Shown here: one piece after another, positions 10,858 to 22,345 of the stretch | How positions within the stretch are numbered: the stretch's first letter is position 1 | Layout: each line of letters opens with the position of its first letter | Origin: Brachypterus glaber | Taxonomy: Eukaryota; Arthropoda; Insecta; Coleoptera; Kateretidae | Reading direction: 5' to 3' | Assembly (NCBI GenBank): GCA_958510825.1 | Contig: OY294044.1 | Span: 97,636,426-97,700,425 of the forward strand | Length of the DNA: 64,000 bases | Translations under genes and position numbers: made by a program | The notes under the pieces: model-generated | Told to the model about the DNA's origin: nothing | What the model saw: only the letters and a program-made list of their open reading frames with translations | The model's database searches: none

Positions 10858-11102
10858 TCAAACCAGGGTAGACATATAGTTTTCGAACTCTTCGAAAGAA
10901 TAAAACGTTTGTGAGAGCAATAATTTTTTAATATTTTTTTTAAAAATGTTAATAGATGTGGCTTCTTTAATGGAATTGGGTAAAATATTGAAATAGTGGT
11001 ATCCTGCATAGGCAGGAGATTTTTTAAACATAGATAATCTAAATTTATTGCAACGAATTAGGTCTCGTTTTTTATAAAATTCATATGATTTAAATAGATT
11101 TT
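10858..11102 (-). pseudogene. CR1-like LINE ORF2 C-terminus
   Basis: Minus-strand reading gives YEFYKKRDLIRCNKFRLSM, then KKSPAYAGYHYFNILPNSIK, then FKKNIKKLLLSQTFYSFEEF and a stop at 10858-10860. It lines up residue by residue with the C-terminus at 2648 (FTRRRDQFCLSTFNR, KKSPKDAGCQFFNLLPASIK). The frame is broken upstream. Catalytic parts are missing. Confidence 0.7.
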
Positions 11103-11159
11103 TTTACCGTTTAATAGAAAATTTACCTGAATCTTTAAAGGAGTGTACCGGATTTTAGA

Positions 11160-11435
11160 CTAGACACGCAAAATAATAAGATTATTTACACTTATAGATA
11201 ATAAAAAATAATTACACTGGTCCAAATATGCTCCCCTATGGAACTCCAAGTTCGATGTCAATATCAGAGGATTCAGCGCCATCCACTCTTTAAAGCTGCT
11301 GTGGTAATTTATAATCCACTGTAATACATCAGCATTAACGCAGTAATACTTAAATTTCTTCTCACTATCTATAGTTTCAAATGCTCTCTTTAGGTCAATA
11401 AAGACAGCTATAATAAATATGTGTTTATCTAACAT
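11160..11435 (-). pseudogene. CR1-like LINE RT fragment, motif A region
   Basis: 91-codon frame. IAVFIDLKRAFETIDSEKK is RT motif A with its catalytic Asp, and VLQWIINYHSSFKEW is the usual following helix. EFHRGAYLDQCNYFLLSISVNNL is a mutated motif B (normally G..QGS.LGPLLF.IYINDL): the PQG core has become HRG/AYL. The next domain (YADD) is deleted. Dead. Confidence 0.65.
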
Positions 11436-11440
11436 CTAAC

Positions 11441-11730
11441 GCAGTGATATTCGGTTAGGGAGGTTTCACCAGAGTGTCTCGCAAAATCGCAAGTGAGAAA
11501 GTGAGAAAAAATAACTTTTCATAACTTATGGACCTGTGTTGAGTGATAAGCTGTTGCCACGTGATAAATCGTCAAAAGTCGTCAGAAAATGTGACAATAA
11601 ACAGTGTGTCCTCCTCTGTTTTCAAGCAAAACATTATTGAACCAATCGTCCTTCCATTGCGAAACGAAATTGGAAATAATTTCATTTTTATGGACGACAA
11701 CGAAACGAACGAAATCAAAATAATATTTAT
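11441..11730. other. No gene seen
   Basis: Non-coding stretch before the repeat array; one 73-codon frame at 11543-11764 runs into the array and shows no family. Confidence 0.4.
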
Positions 11731-12480
11731 TTTTTGCGGAAATGCCTCATTTTTTTTTCTATGACCTTAAACTTTTTGTTTTTTAACTGGCCAAATAAAG
11801 CTTGGGAAATCTGTTATCCGTACATTTAAAAAACTAACTATTTTTTTTTTACTTCTGAATACTATACTACCGTTAATTTTGTGCGGAATTAATCTGTTTT
11901 TTCCTATGACCTTGAATTTTTTTTTTTCAAAAATGCCCATGATACCACCAGTGAAATCTGTTATCAATACAAACAACTTTTTTTCTGACTACTCTTGACA
12001 CCCCAAGTATGACCACAATATTCATTTTGTGCGGATATGCACAGGTTTTTTTTTGCTCTTTTTAGTGGTAAAATTAAGCTTGTTATCACTGCTAACAAAA
12101 CAGTAACTAGCTATCTATACTTTCCTGAATACGATAGCAATATTTATTTTGTGCGGAAATAAGCCATTCTTTTTCTATGACATTGATTTTTTTTAACATG
12201 TCTATGATACCACCAGGGAAATATCAGCACAAACCAACATCCCCATTAAAATAATGGTCATGGGCATTTTTGAAAAAAAAAAAAAAAGTCCAGGTCATAG
12301 GAAAAAATGGCTTAATTCTGCACAAAATTAATAATACTATCGTATTCAGGAGCATAAAAATATGTAGTTAGTGTTTTGTTTGCAGCGATAACAGATTTTT
12401 CAAGCTTGATTTTACCACCAAAAAGACCAATAAATCTTGGGTCATACTAAAAAAAACGGTACATTTCCGCAAAAAATCAA
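11731..12480. repeat. Degenerate 120-150 bp tandem repeat with an inverted copy
   Basis: Direct units start with a GTGCGGAAAT-like box and CTATGACCTTGATTTTT at 11735, 11880, 12030 and 12151. Several also hold ATGATACCACCAG and CTGAATACGATA. From 12260 a unit appears in reverse (GTCATAGGAAAAAATGG, CTGCACAAAATTAATA, TACCACCAAAAAGACC), making the whole a foldback. No coding. Confidence 0.7.
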
Positions 12481-12628
12481 AGTCATTTTTAAAATCAGGA
12501 GGGTCCCAAGGGCAAAAGTTTTTTTTTCTTTTTTTAACTGATTTTCTCTTAACGAAACTTGCCCCTTATAAAGTTTATAGACACACAGAAATAATATTCG
12601 AAACCCGAAAATTAAAAAAATAGTTATT

Positions 12629-12739
12629 TATGGTACTAGTGGGTAAAGTAAGATATTGCCCATGAGAAAATTAACCTCAGCGTCAGCCAAGCAGGTTAAT
12701 TTTCGAGAGGGCAATATCGGTTTACCCATGAGTGCCATA
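12629..12739. repeat. 47-bp-arm hairpin
   Basis: Arms 12629-12677 and 12693-12739 are near-complementary (GGGTAAAG...ATATTGCCC...AAAATTAACCT against AGGTTAATTTT...GGGCAATAT...TTTACCC). The loop is about 15 nt. It could be a short MITE. The transcript would form a very stable hairpin. Confidence 0.8.
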
Positions 12740-12749
12740 CAAGGTTTTA

Positions 12750-13300
12750 TCCAATAAATAACTTAAGAATTCATATTTTTATTAAAAATTTTAATGACAT
12801 ATACAAGAAAATAATTTGACAAGTGACAGTTGAGTGGGTAAAATAAATAATTATCCACTCAATAAAGTAAAAGCCACGCGGGGGTTATTATTGAGTTTAT
12901 CTATTTAAAATAAAGCTGGTAATTGTCTTATTATCTGTATGTATTGGATGAAAATATTTTCCGTTTGATTTCAATAAGTTCCAGCCGTAACATTTTTTTT
13001 TATTGTGTAAAACAATTGGAGACGGAAATATAAAAATCCTATACATTTTAACGAATGCGTACAAAGTAATTTAAATACAAAATAAAGTTAGTTTAACTTC
13101 TTTTTTTAATGAAATCATCTTTAAATAGCAAACAAGGCAACTCTGCTGAGAACTCTTCATGTCATTTGCAAAGTTTATTCGAAACATTTTTTTTTGCTAC
13201 AGGCAGAGCCGGATTACAATTTTTGAATAATAATGAATTCATTTTCTTTATAGTGAATAACAAAACAGAATACATATTTACATAGGGGAGACCAGTGTTG
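12750..13300. other. No gene seen
   Basis: A short hairpin (GAGTGGGTA...TATCCACTC) lies near 12830-12860; nothing else supported. Confidence 0.45.
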
Positions 13301-13309
13301 TACTGGCTA

Positions 13310-13640
13310 CTGACAAAATTGCGTCGTAAAGGAATTAAGCCCCTTTGAAAGTGACTAAAAAATTCGCTTTTTATTTAACGTGAACCAATCTTAATAAGGC
13401 TATTTTCATGTACTTATTTTAACCAGGGGTGTGCAAACCGCGGGGGGGGGGGGGGCTTATCAGTTTTTGTCCCAAACTTTTTTGCAATTTAATTTTTGGA
13501 ATATGATTCCTCAGGTCAAATTATAAAAATAAGGCACTCCTGTTGTAATACTGTAGGATTAACCGTTTTCGAGAAAAATTAATTTGAAGGTGAAATTTCA
13601 CGGTTCAAAGATGAAAAGTTTTAATTTAAAAATTCTAAAA
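13310..13640 (+). mobile_element. Family-1 foldback element, single arm
   Basis: Carries the family-1 blocks in order: GTCGTAAAGGAATTAAGCCCCTTTGAAAG, CATGTACTTATTTTAACCAGGGGTGTGC, CTTATCAGTTTTTGTCCCAAACTTTTTTGC, TAATACTGTAGGATTAACCGTTTTCGAGAAAAATTAATTTGAAGGTGAAATTTCACGGTTC (blocks given by their position between 13320 and 13610). The other arm is missing. It contains a 14-G homopolymer at 13442-13455. Full palindromic copies are at 16331-17477 and 60219-61273. Confidence 0.75.
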
Positions 13641-15910
13641 TGTTTTTCTTCTTCTAGCAGCTTGGCTTTTTTCGCTAAAACTAAAATGTTTAAAACCATG
13701 ATATATGTATTGTACCGTAATTAATACGTTCACTGCCAACGGCTAGTTTTGACAGCGGAGCAATGGGTATGGGCAAGGGAAAAATAGAAAGAATTGATTA
13801 ATGTTGTTAGGGGCGCCAGTTACTTTAGCTTTTACTCCTTTAGGTAAGTAACAACCTAGTGTAAATACTTAAGCTTTTCAGTTTGAGAAAATATAGCTTT
13901 TAAATAAAATAAGATAATTCATTTGAGAAATTTATTATAAATAAACTTAATGAAAGCACATCAAGTAATGTATTAATATATATAAAAATATGTGTAATTA
14001 TATTAAGATATAATGAAAGAAATCTAAATAAAAATTACTAAATTCAGAAATCATTCGACTTAAATGTATAAAGAAAAAATGAAGTTCAGCAAGCACCAAG
14101 AAATGTATGTAAACTGCAATCATTTCTTGCAGTGTATAAAAGTCATGCTTAAATTAGAAATCATTTAATCGAAAGTATGATATTTAATAATTAATCAATG
14201 AGATTAAATGTTTTTAAAAAAAATAAGTACCTAAGAATGAACAAAAAGCCAGAAGGGCATATAGTATTAAACAATACTATATCAGATCTGATAAAGTTTA
14301 CAGTTATAAGAATATTGAAATAAAAGAATTTAAAATATGAAATATTGCTTTCAAAAGTTTTCAGAAAGAGTACTTAGCTGGTTTCTGCAAAATCCATGAG
14401 GTATGAATTCCATCGTCTCCATCTGTGCACATCTCCCCTATGCTGATGAATTCATTTCTCAAATGAAAGAAGAAAAAAAATAGGCTGTCCCATCTACTTT
14501 GGAAAAATCATCTTCCAGGATAAAATGTACTATTGAAAATGTCGTCCGGGATAAAATATACTTTTGAAAATTATGTCCAATATAAAATTGTCTGCTAGAC
14601 GGTTAAATAGAATTTATCTACGCCGAAAATTACAGAACTATGTTCCAACAGAACATCACTCCATGAGGAGAACTCGTATATCAAATATACCAAAATAAAC
14701 TTCAACTTAAATTATGTAATTCCATATTAAAGGTATAAGAATGGTTAATGTAATTCCATATAAATGGTGTAGGAATTGTGCTAAAACAATAATTATATCT
14801 CAGAAATATTCTAAGAAACAGAAAAACGTAACTTACGTGTCGTGCTAAGTCTTCGATGTCCATCGAAACATTATAAATGCGTAATTGTAGAAAATAACAG
14901 TTACAATATCTTCCGCATTGTTTAAATATTCATTTTCACTAACTTTAAATAAAAATACATGAAGGATTACTTCGATGATTGCAGAAAATAAACACTCGTC
15001 AATACGACCTCACCATCTTTTATCAGAGATGCTTCAAGAAGAGCGAAAATCGACCTTGTCAACAGGTATGAATCCTTCAGGTAAATAGAATCCTATTTCA
15101 GAACTATTAGCGACATCTATGCAAATCATTATCAACTACGGTTTTACCGTGTAGAATTCCTAATAAAGGTGGCGGAAACGACACCAAAAATAATAACAAA
15201 AAGAATATTTCCTAATAAATCCGTATTAGTGATATCTAACCTCAAAATATGACTCTAAGAAACAAATATAAACAATACTTATTGTTTATCAGCAAAACTA
15301 ATAAAAATACGAACAGAATACTAAGTGCCCTGTGAACTAAGTATAAACAAAATACTGAATCTAAGTGAGCAGTTCCAGCAAACTATTTTCAACAAATTCT
15401 AGATTATCCCGAAGGAATAAAGCATACACAACTTTCCAGGAGAGACAAGCTACAGATGAAAGCCAGTGAAATCCAACCCTCAATAGACTCTGAAACATAT
15501 AAAAACCAGGTAAGTCCATAGACAAATGCATTATAGAGAAATAAGTCATATGATTCTTTATTATTAAAAATCATATTCTAATTATGTTTTCTTTATGCTA
15601 TTTTCAGGTAGAACTATGGAATAGAGATTTGTATGGTTAGAATTCAGTTCCTGCTACAAAATAGACCCAGATACAATATAGTTCTGTACGTACGTAACTA
15701 TTTATATACAAAATAAACATAATTTATAACGTAAGTAAACGAATAGTTTAATTAACCCTTGCTATATTACAAAGTGACGATTTATATCGTTACAGTATAT
15801 CAAAAGCTACTCTACCCTCCTTAGGAACTGAATATTTAATTTACTTTATACAGTGTACGACGGTATTTAGGTGTTATATTTTAGTCCGAATAGCTCTGAA
15901 TTTCACTTTA
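13641..15910. other. Longest stretch without recognisable repeats or genes
   Basis: About 2.3 kb with no supported element. A piggyBac-MITE-like end (TTAATACGTTCACTGCC) sits alone at 13722-13738. A 62-codon frame at 15361-15549 (minus) has no family. The base composition is slightly less homopolymeric than elsewhere, so unique DNA or an unfamiliar old element are both possible. Confidence 0.4.
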
Positions 15911-16046
15911 TACATATACACGGTGGTTTTTTGTTTCTGACCCCTGATTTTTTTTTCATAAATAGTTTAAACACACCATAAGAAGTAATTTATGCAAATA
16001 AAAAAAATTCTTAGCTCTCGATTTATTATCGACTTTCGTTTTTTCT

Positions 16047-16322
16047 ACGTATTTGAACTTCAATATATATTTTAGATATAATAATAAAATTATTATTTAT
16101 AATCGCCATTACAAAAATGCTTATCTTTCGACCAATAATAAGCGAGTTATCGCAAGAAATATTAGTTTTTGGCCCTTTTGTCACCCTTGACTGATCTCAA
16201 TAAAACAACAACGCGCTAAAAACAGATACGCCCTTTGGCGTTGGGGATAAGCATTTTTCTAATGTAATGATTTTAAATAATAATTTTATTATTATATCAA
16301 AAATATATATTGAAGTTCAAGT
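16047..16322. repeat. Nested palindrome in the left arm
   Basis: GAACTTCAATATATATTTT...AATAATAAAATTATTATT...AATGCTTATC at 16047-16117 is the complement of GATAAGCATT...AATAATTTTATTATTAT...AATATATATTGAAGTTC at 16246-16319. The loop is about 120 nt. MITE-like. Confidence 0.8.
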
Positions 16323-16330
16323 ACGTAATA

Positions 16331-17477
16331 CACGGTATATTTGAAATAGCATCGGAAATTTTAACAGATGATTCTACATCATAAAATATGACAAAAAGTT
16401 CCTATAAACATATGTCTAAAAATGCGTCATAAGGGAGCTACGCCCCTTTGAAAGTGGCTAAAAAAATCGTTTTATATAATAACTCAGGAACCCTTTGAGA
16501 TATATCAACGAGGTTTTGCGTGTCAACTAATCCTACCAAGGCCCGTTTTTACGTGTTATTTTCATGTACTTATTTCAACCAGGGGTGTGCGAAACGGGGA
16601 GGCTTATCAGTTTTTGTCCCAAACTTTTTTCTGTGTAACTTTTTTGCAATTTTATTTTTAAAATATGATTCCTTATGTTAAAATACATAAAAAAGGTACT
16701 CTTGTTGTAATACTGTAGGATTAACCGTTTTCGAGAAAAAATAATTTGAAGGTCTAATTCCACGGTTCGAGGACGAAAAATTAAATACTAAAATGTTGAA
16801 AACCAAAATTTTAATGATGCAGGTCGAATGTTCATTAAAAACTAAGAAAAAAACCACATAAACAGGTACTTCCAAAAATCAATCCTAATGGATTATGGTC
16901 TCCTAAATATGCACCATTTTTAAAGGGCTATGGTAGCTTTAAAAGCGTTTTTTTGACCTACATGTATGGAAACTTTTTTTCTTAGTTTTTGATGTAGAAT
17001 AACATTGCATCATTACAATTTTGGTTTTCGACATTTTAGTATTTAATTTTTCGTCCTCGAACCGTGAAATTTCACCTTCAAATGAACTTTTCTCGAAAAC
17101 GGTTAATCCTACAGTATTGCAACAAGAGTACCTTTTTTATGTATTTTGACCTGAGAAATCATATTTCAAAAATAAAATTGCAAAAAAGTTACACAGAAAA
17201 AAGTTTGGGACAAAAAACTGATAAGGCCCCCCCGTTTCGCACTCCCCTGGTTTAAATAAATACGTGAAAATGACATACAAAGATGGGCCTGATTAGGATT
17301 AATTCACGTGCAAAACCTCGTTAACATATCTCAAAGGGTTCCTGAGTTATTAAATAAAAACCGATTTTTTTAGCCAATTTAAAGGGGCGTAGCTCCCTTA
17401 TGACATATGTTTATAGGAACTTTTTGTCATATTTTATCATGTAGAATCACCTGTTAAAATTTCAAATACACCCTGTA
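16331..17477. mobile_element. Family-1 foldback element, complete palindrome
   Basis: The arms of about 510 bp (16331-16850 and 16980-17477) are highly complementary. They include AAAAAGTTCCTATAAACAT, AAGGGAGCTACGCCCCTT, GATTAACCGTTTTCGAG and TACTAAAATGTTGAAAACC. The centre is about 130 nt. The right end reads CACCCTGTA, the complement of the TACAGGGTG end seen on other elements. No coding; both arms contain only short open frames. Confidence 0.85.
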
Positions 17478-17483
17478 TGTACA

Positions 17484-17634
17484 TATCGTCGCCTTCCTTA
17501 CAAAGGGGCTTATCTCTAAATGACACTTATACATAAGGTGACATGTTCATTGGCAAATCAATAGATATGTCGGTATTTTGCATCAATATATTTTGAGATA
17601 AGCGCCTTTGTAAGGAAGGCGAAGGTATGATCAT
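17484..17634. repeat. Nested palindrome in the right arm
   Basis: CGCCTTCCTTACAAAGGGGC...TTATCTC (17489-17515) pairs with GAGATAAGCGCCTTTGTAAGGAAGGCG (17593-17620 region). The arms are about 30 bp with a loop of about 80 nt. No equivalent exists in the left arm of the outer element. Confidence 0.85.
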
Positions 17635-17796
17635 ATTATAATAAATTAGAAAAAACGTAAACAAAACGATCGGCCCTATGATTTTTTTATATTTGCCTAA
17701 ATTACTTTTTATTGTGTGTTTAAACTGCTTATGAAAAAAAAAACATCAGGGGTCGGAAGTTAAAAGTTAAAATTTACAAAAACCCACCGTGATATA

Positions 17797-18735
17797 GAGA
17801 GCTGTCCAATATCACCCCCTATTAAGTTTTAAATGAGTTCGTATTTAAAACACGTAAATAAGACAACCTAAACTATCTTTAGGAATATATTTTATATCAT
17901 ATTATATTATATTATTTTATATTATTACTATTATATATTATAATTTATAATTATTAGCTTTTAAAATGTGGGCTGGGGGCACATGGTTTCGTTTTTTGAA
18001 TGGAAGTAGTGTGATACGTCATTTAAAATCGATGTGCCCTGTTTGACTAAATATTTTTATTTATAAAAAAATATTGATTTCTTTTTTGGTTGTTAAAAAT
18101 GCGATTTTTTAATATTTTTTTGGAATTGTTTATTTATATAATTTAAAATTTGTTTAAAAGTTATTCATTTAAAAAAAAAATTGATTAAAAAAAATTTGAC
18201 GAAAATTACAATTTTGAACCATATTTTCTACCCTCGAAAAATGTCAAAAAAATTATAAACATATGATGAAATAGAGAATTTTATAAGTTTTAAAACGATG
18301 TATCACAAGATCCGCTTTCCATTTAAAGATATTTTTTGGAATTTTTCGTGTTTATAATTATAATTAAAAATTTATTTTTAAAATACAATTTACGTTTTTG
18401 CGTTATAAAATTAATTATTTACCAAGATTGATTTTTTTTTATTTGACGAAAATTCTTTTTTTTAACGATATTTTAAACCCTCAAAAAATAACTAAAAAAA
18501 TAAAAAATAAATAGTTAAATAGATAATATTTTTAAAACAATGTATCACATATCACATTCTCCTTATATTTATAAAAAATCCCCCTATGCCCCTGCCCACA
18601 TTTTAAAAGTTAAAATTATCAAATATATGCAAAAAGATAGTTTAAATTATTTTATTTTAGTGCTCCAAATTTGAAGTGGATACCCCAACTTTTTCTAAAG
18701 TTGAGAATGGGATGGGATTTTTGGATCGCACTGTA
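17797..18735. mobile_element. Family-2 foldback element
   Basis: Ends AGAGCTGTCCAA (17799) and TTGGATCGCACTGT (18721). Paired blocks: AACTATCTTTAGGAATATA against ATATGCAAAAAGATAGTTT, GCTTTTAAAATGTGGGC against CCCACATTTTAAAAG, and GTGTGATACGTCATTTAAAA near 18010 against its partner near 18300. It begins right where the previous foldback ends. The middle is very A+T-rich. Other copies: 30056-30775, 55546-56172 and, more diverged, 31040-31612. Confidence 0.75.
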
Positions 18736-19124
18736 GATAAATACGTAATAAACTGCTAGTTAAACGTGTTTATCTTTATTCCGTATATTTCAATTTAAAT
18801 CAAGTTCTTATTTATTCTGTGGCTATTTCATGTAACTTTAAGTTACTAACATAATAGTTTAACTTTGTTGGTGGCATGCTACGGAGACCCGTAGAAAATA
18901 CACAAACATAAAATTAAAATACGGTGTATATTTGTAATATACTCTAATTAAAACCCACCAAAAAAAAAAAGATCAATAGTTAAATACGGAATAATAATTT
19001 TTCTGGTAAACTGGTAATGGCAACAAAAAAAAATTCTTATGCTAATGTATATTACCAGATCCTTAAAATCTAAATATTGTTTCTGGTAGCCTGAAAGTTG
19101 TGTTGTTGCGCAAACTAGTTTTCC
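18736..19124. other. No gene seen
   Basis: A+T-rich spacer; nothing supported. Confidence 0.45.
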
Positions 19125-19411
19125 AGTTGCAGCAACCAACGAACTAACAACTCTTCTCTCTAGAATATGCGATACTTTATATTAACGGTATTAATATAAA
19201 GTATCGCCAACATCTCGGTTTGTTTGTAAACAAATAGTAGGTACATTCAGGCCTGAACAATAACAATTACCAGTAACTGTTATTGTTGTCTCTGTTAGAA
19301 AAAAGCTGTGCGAGTAAGACAGACAAATGTATATGTTGGCTACGTTTTTTTCAGTTTTTACAAATGAAATGCCTATTCTAGAGAGAAGAGTTATTAGTTC
19401 GTTGGCAGCAA
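19125..19411. repeat. Three-level foldback
   Basis: The outer arms 19125-19168 and 19374-19411 share AACGAACTAA-AACTCTTCTCTCTAGAAT. Inside the left arm is a perfect 17-bp-arm hairpin (GCGATACTTTATATTAA, 5-nt loop, complement; 19168-19207). A third inverted pair, AACAATAACA...TGTTATTGTT, lies near 19256-19288. No coding. Confidence 0.75.
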
Positions 19412-19539
19412 CCAGGTAGGTAGTTGATCCGTATTTAACTACTGATCTGGCTTGCCCCAAATAGATCTTAAATTTCAGTTTATGGAAAAAGCCAAATAGC
19501 TGACCCTACCATAAACGTTACAGCTATTCATTTTCATAT

Positions 19540-19705
19540 ATAATTACACAAGAGGTTGAGAATTATGCGGGAAAAATTCGCTGTTTTCATGAAGATTTGC
19601 TATCTGTAAATAATTACGAGTAATTATTTCATTTGACAAAAAATTTGAATGAACAGTGATTTTTTCCCGATAATTCGAAGAATCATGTGTAATTCGGAAG
19701 ATTAT
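19540..19705. repeat. Small foldback (MITE-like)
   Basis: TAATTACACAAG...GAATTATGCGGGAAAAATTCGCTGTTTTCAT on the left is matched by the complement of ATGAACAGTGATTTTTTCCC...AATCATGTGTAATT on the right. The centre has TAATTACGAGTAATTA. Confidence 0.7.
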
Positions 19706-19828
19706 TTTTTAACGATTTATAATATGCCAAACCAACTTTTATATTTTTTTCATCGCAAAATGATATAAATTGTTTTATTACTTATCTTAATATTTTTACA
19801 GGCATATTCTTTAATTTGTTTAATTTAA

Positions 19829-19973
19829 GGCATATCCAAAAGCTAGCATAACAAAATAGTACATAAGAATTCGGTACCGTGATTGGCTTACAAGATACAG
19901 GGCGGTACATCAAGCCAATCACGACATCGTATTTTTATATACTATGTTGTTATGCGAGCCTGTGGATATGCCC
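19829..19973. mobile_element. MITE, 145 bp
   Basis: Terminal inverted repeats GGCATATCCA...AGCATAACA (19829-19853) and TGTTATGCGAGCCTGTGGATATGCC (19948-19972), with a central pair GTGATTGGCTT / AAGCCAATCAC. Flanks read TTAA on the left and CTTAA on the right, so a TTAA target is possible. No coding. Confidence 0.75.
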
Positions 19974-20379
19974 TTAATTCCATTCTTAATTGCTAAACTA
20001 TTATTTGGACCTGTTTTGTCCATTTTTGTCCATAGCAAATTATAGTTCTGTCAATAATTCATACATTTATGTATTATAATATTTTGTGGTATTTTTTGGT
20101 AAATAATAAAGTAATAACAACAATAAATAGTAATATATTCATATTTTATTAATAATTAGTTTTAGGTATCAAATTTTGTTGTAAAAGAGAAATACTGAAA
20201 AACAAAACTACAACGATTCACACTAGAATTTTCTACAGTAGAAAATTCCCTATATAACTGTTATATAATTGGACAGAAATTAACACGTGGTCAGAAATAT
20301 TGTTAAATGATTGGTTTGGACTGGATAAAAACGTTATTAAATAATCAGTTAAATAAATCTAGATCTAGATAAATACAAA

Positions 20380-20660
20380 AATATTTCAAAGAAAAAGTTT
20401 GGGGCAAAAAGGTGCTAAGGCTTACCGGTTTTGCAAGCTCTTGACTAAATAAATACATTAAAATAAAATAAGATAATAGGCTTGGATCGAATGTTATAGC
20501 TCAAATGGTTCGTGTGCTAATAAATAAAAACCGATTTTTTCTTAGCCCGTTACGAACTATTTTCATAGATCTCTATATTTATACAAACTTTTTTTTTTAT
20601 ATTTTCTGATGTAGAATCTACCCTTAAACTTATTGATGCTATTAAAAATACACCGTTTGT
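20380..20660 (-). mobile_element. Family-1 foldback element, diverged arm
   Basis: Order of family-1 blocks in the reverse sense: AAAGTTTGGGGCAAAAAGG, GGCTTACCGGTTTTGC, AATAAAAACCGATTTTTT, TTTTCTGATGTAGAATC, AATACACCG. More decayed than the other copies; the partner arm is missing. Confidence 0.55.
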
Positions 20661-20923
20661 TTTATACCACAATTAAACGCTACAATCCACTTTGCGCTTT
20701 ATCTCAAAAACTGTATCTGATAAAAAACAAAATCTATGCAACTTAAAAAAAATTATGGTAATCTGTTACTAATGCTTTTGATGAGAATCGTTAACGCGTT
20801 CCTAGGGCAATAAATAAAACAGTGACAAAACATTAAAATCTCAGTATTCCAGCTTTTAGGTAATATTTAGGTATTTTTTTTGCTTTTGCCACATGTAAAC
20901 ATAGGTATACCCATATACCTATA

Positions 20924-21677
20924 CTGCCGTGCTAAACACAGAAGTGGTAACTTGTATTTTGGCCATTTTGAGGTATTAACAGTTTTTAATTTTCAATGTT
21001 CTCAGTCATTAAAAATTTTATTCCAAGTCAAAAAAAATTCAAATTTGATTAAAAATTAGCTGTTAATGTAATAAAAATGTTAATTATTGGATAATTAAAT
21101 AGTATAATACTCGGTAAAATACAAATTTTTATAGTTACCACTTTAAAATTTATTATTTTTAACTTGTAATACTAAGGGAATTTGCCGTATCTTATTGAAC
21201 AAAATTAAGAAAAAAAAGGTTTATTAGCGAATATTATATTATTTTACGTAGCTTGATCTTCTTCTGTAATAAAAATACTTATTAAGATAAATTATTTTAA
21301 ATAATAAGAGATTGCACCGGATAAAGCAATTTAATTGTCAACGAAAGTCGCCATTGTTTTCCATAACTATTACTAAGGACATCTGCCGTAACTTACCGTC
21401 ACTAAGGTATTTTGCCCTATCTCGTTAATTATTAGTATTATACTAAGGCATTTTATCGTAACTTCTTAAATTACGATAGATACGGCAACTTCGCTTAGTA
21501 ATTGACAACTTTAAAGAAGATACGGCAACTTTAATAGAGTAATTTTATTATGAAAAAATTATTTAAATCGTTTAATAATATCATAAAAATATTCACTGAT
21601 TGTTATTACATCATCTTGGAGTCATAACTCATTTTTGACAAAAAAGTAAGTTACCACCTCTGTGTTTAGCACGGCAG
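20924..21677. mobile_element. TA-flanked MITE (mariner-like), 754 bp
   Basis: The TIRs CTGCCGTGCTAAACACAGA..GTGGTAACTT (20924-20953) and the matching complement (21648-21677) are flanked by TA on both sides, the target of Tc1/mariner-type elements. Inside, a short motif TAAGG.ATTTGCCGTA.CTTA recurs at 21172, 21373, 21403 and 21452, and inverted near 21471 and 21517. No transposase. Smaller relatives with similar ends: 44688-44819 and 57345-57463. Confidence 0.8.
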
Positions 21678-21689
21678 TATACATACATG

Positions 21690-22234
21690 TAAAAAATCCT
21701 ATATTGTATACAGAAGGTAAGGTTTTATTGTATACAGGCGGAAGATTCTGGCAAGCATAAAGTATTTTAATAATAATATTATTATATTATTATTATTTAG
21801 ATTTATTTCAATAAAATTTTAAAAATTTATATGTTTTAAAATTATATGACGGCTCTGGCGAAAAAAAATGCAAATATATCTTTCTTTTCTTAAAAACCGC
21901 AATAAAATTTGGTTTAATTACTTTTTGTTTTGCAGTATGATTTTACATCATTTTTATTTTAATCAAGCTTAATTTGCCCTTATTAAAAAGTTATTTCAAA
22001 AAAGTTTCATTAAAGTAACATTTAATTACACCGCATTTGATGCGAAATAATTTAAGTGACTGTAAAGAACTTGAATAAAAGTTTTAAATCTGTTTACTTT
22101 TTTTTCTAGTACTCTATAATAATAACACATTTTAAAACACGTTTAATGAAAATTAAGGGACCAAAACATTTTTAATTTTTTTAGAGTTGTGAATCTTTGG
22201 AAAAAAAATGGTCGTATCGAGATGCAAAATAGTA
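21690..22234. other. No gene seen; A+T-rich
   Basis: AT-dinucleotide-rich tract near 21760-21800; nothing else supported. Confidence 0.45.
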
Positions 22235-22345
22235 TATTAAAGTACTAGTACTAAGTTTCATAACATACGTTTTTAGCGCACGAGTACGAATTTAGAAAAC
22301 GAGCCGCTTGCTCTAAAAACGTGTTATGAAACGAGTGCTTTATAC
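22235..22345 (+). repeat. Small palindromic repeat, copy 1
   Basis: GTTTCATAACATACGTTTTTAGCGCACGAGTAC on one side and GAGCCGCTTGCTCTAAAAACGTGTTATGAAAC on the other (22255-22332) form an inverted pair around AGAAAACGAG. The same unit lies reversed at 36100-36215, so this is a dispersed MITE-like family. Confidence 0.75.

Larger units (their letters stand above)
10649..11440 (-). mobile_element. CR1-like LINE copy with GATA tail and internal deletion
   Basis: The 3' microsatellite tail is at 10649-10670 (TAGATAGA on the plus strand). It is followed on the minus strand by an RT C-terminal end (10858-11102) and then, after a large internal deletion, by an RT motif A/B piece (11160-11435). It is the same clade as 2492-3300. 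Confidence 0.75.
15915..17795. mobile_element. Outer foldback element holding three nested palindromes
   Basis: The outer arms CACGGTGG...TGACCCCTGATTTTTTTTTCAT...AGTTTAAACACAC at 15918-16010 pair with 17690-17790. Inside are independent palindromes: one in the left arm (16047-16322), a complete family-1 foldback in the centre (16331-17477) and one in the right arm (17484-17634). Each is absent from the opposite arm, so they look like later insertions. Confidence 0.75.

Noticed and set aside
13442..13455. G14 run as a quadruplex element
   Set aside because: A single homopolymer inside a family-1 arm; other copies have shorter runs, so slippage is enough.
20226..20248. 23-bp palindrome GAATTTTCTAC-A-GTAGAAAATTC
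   Set aside because: Exact but short and A+T-rich; could be chance and has no partner elsewhere.
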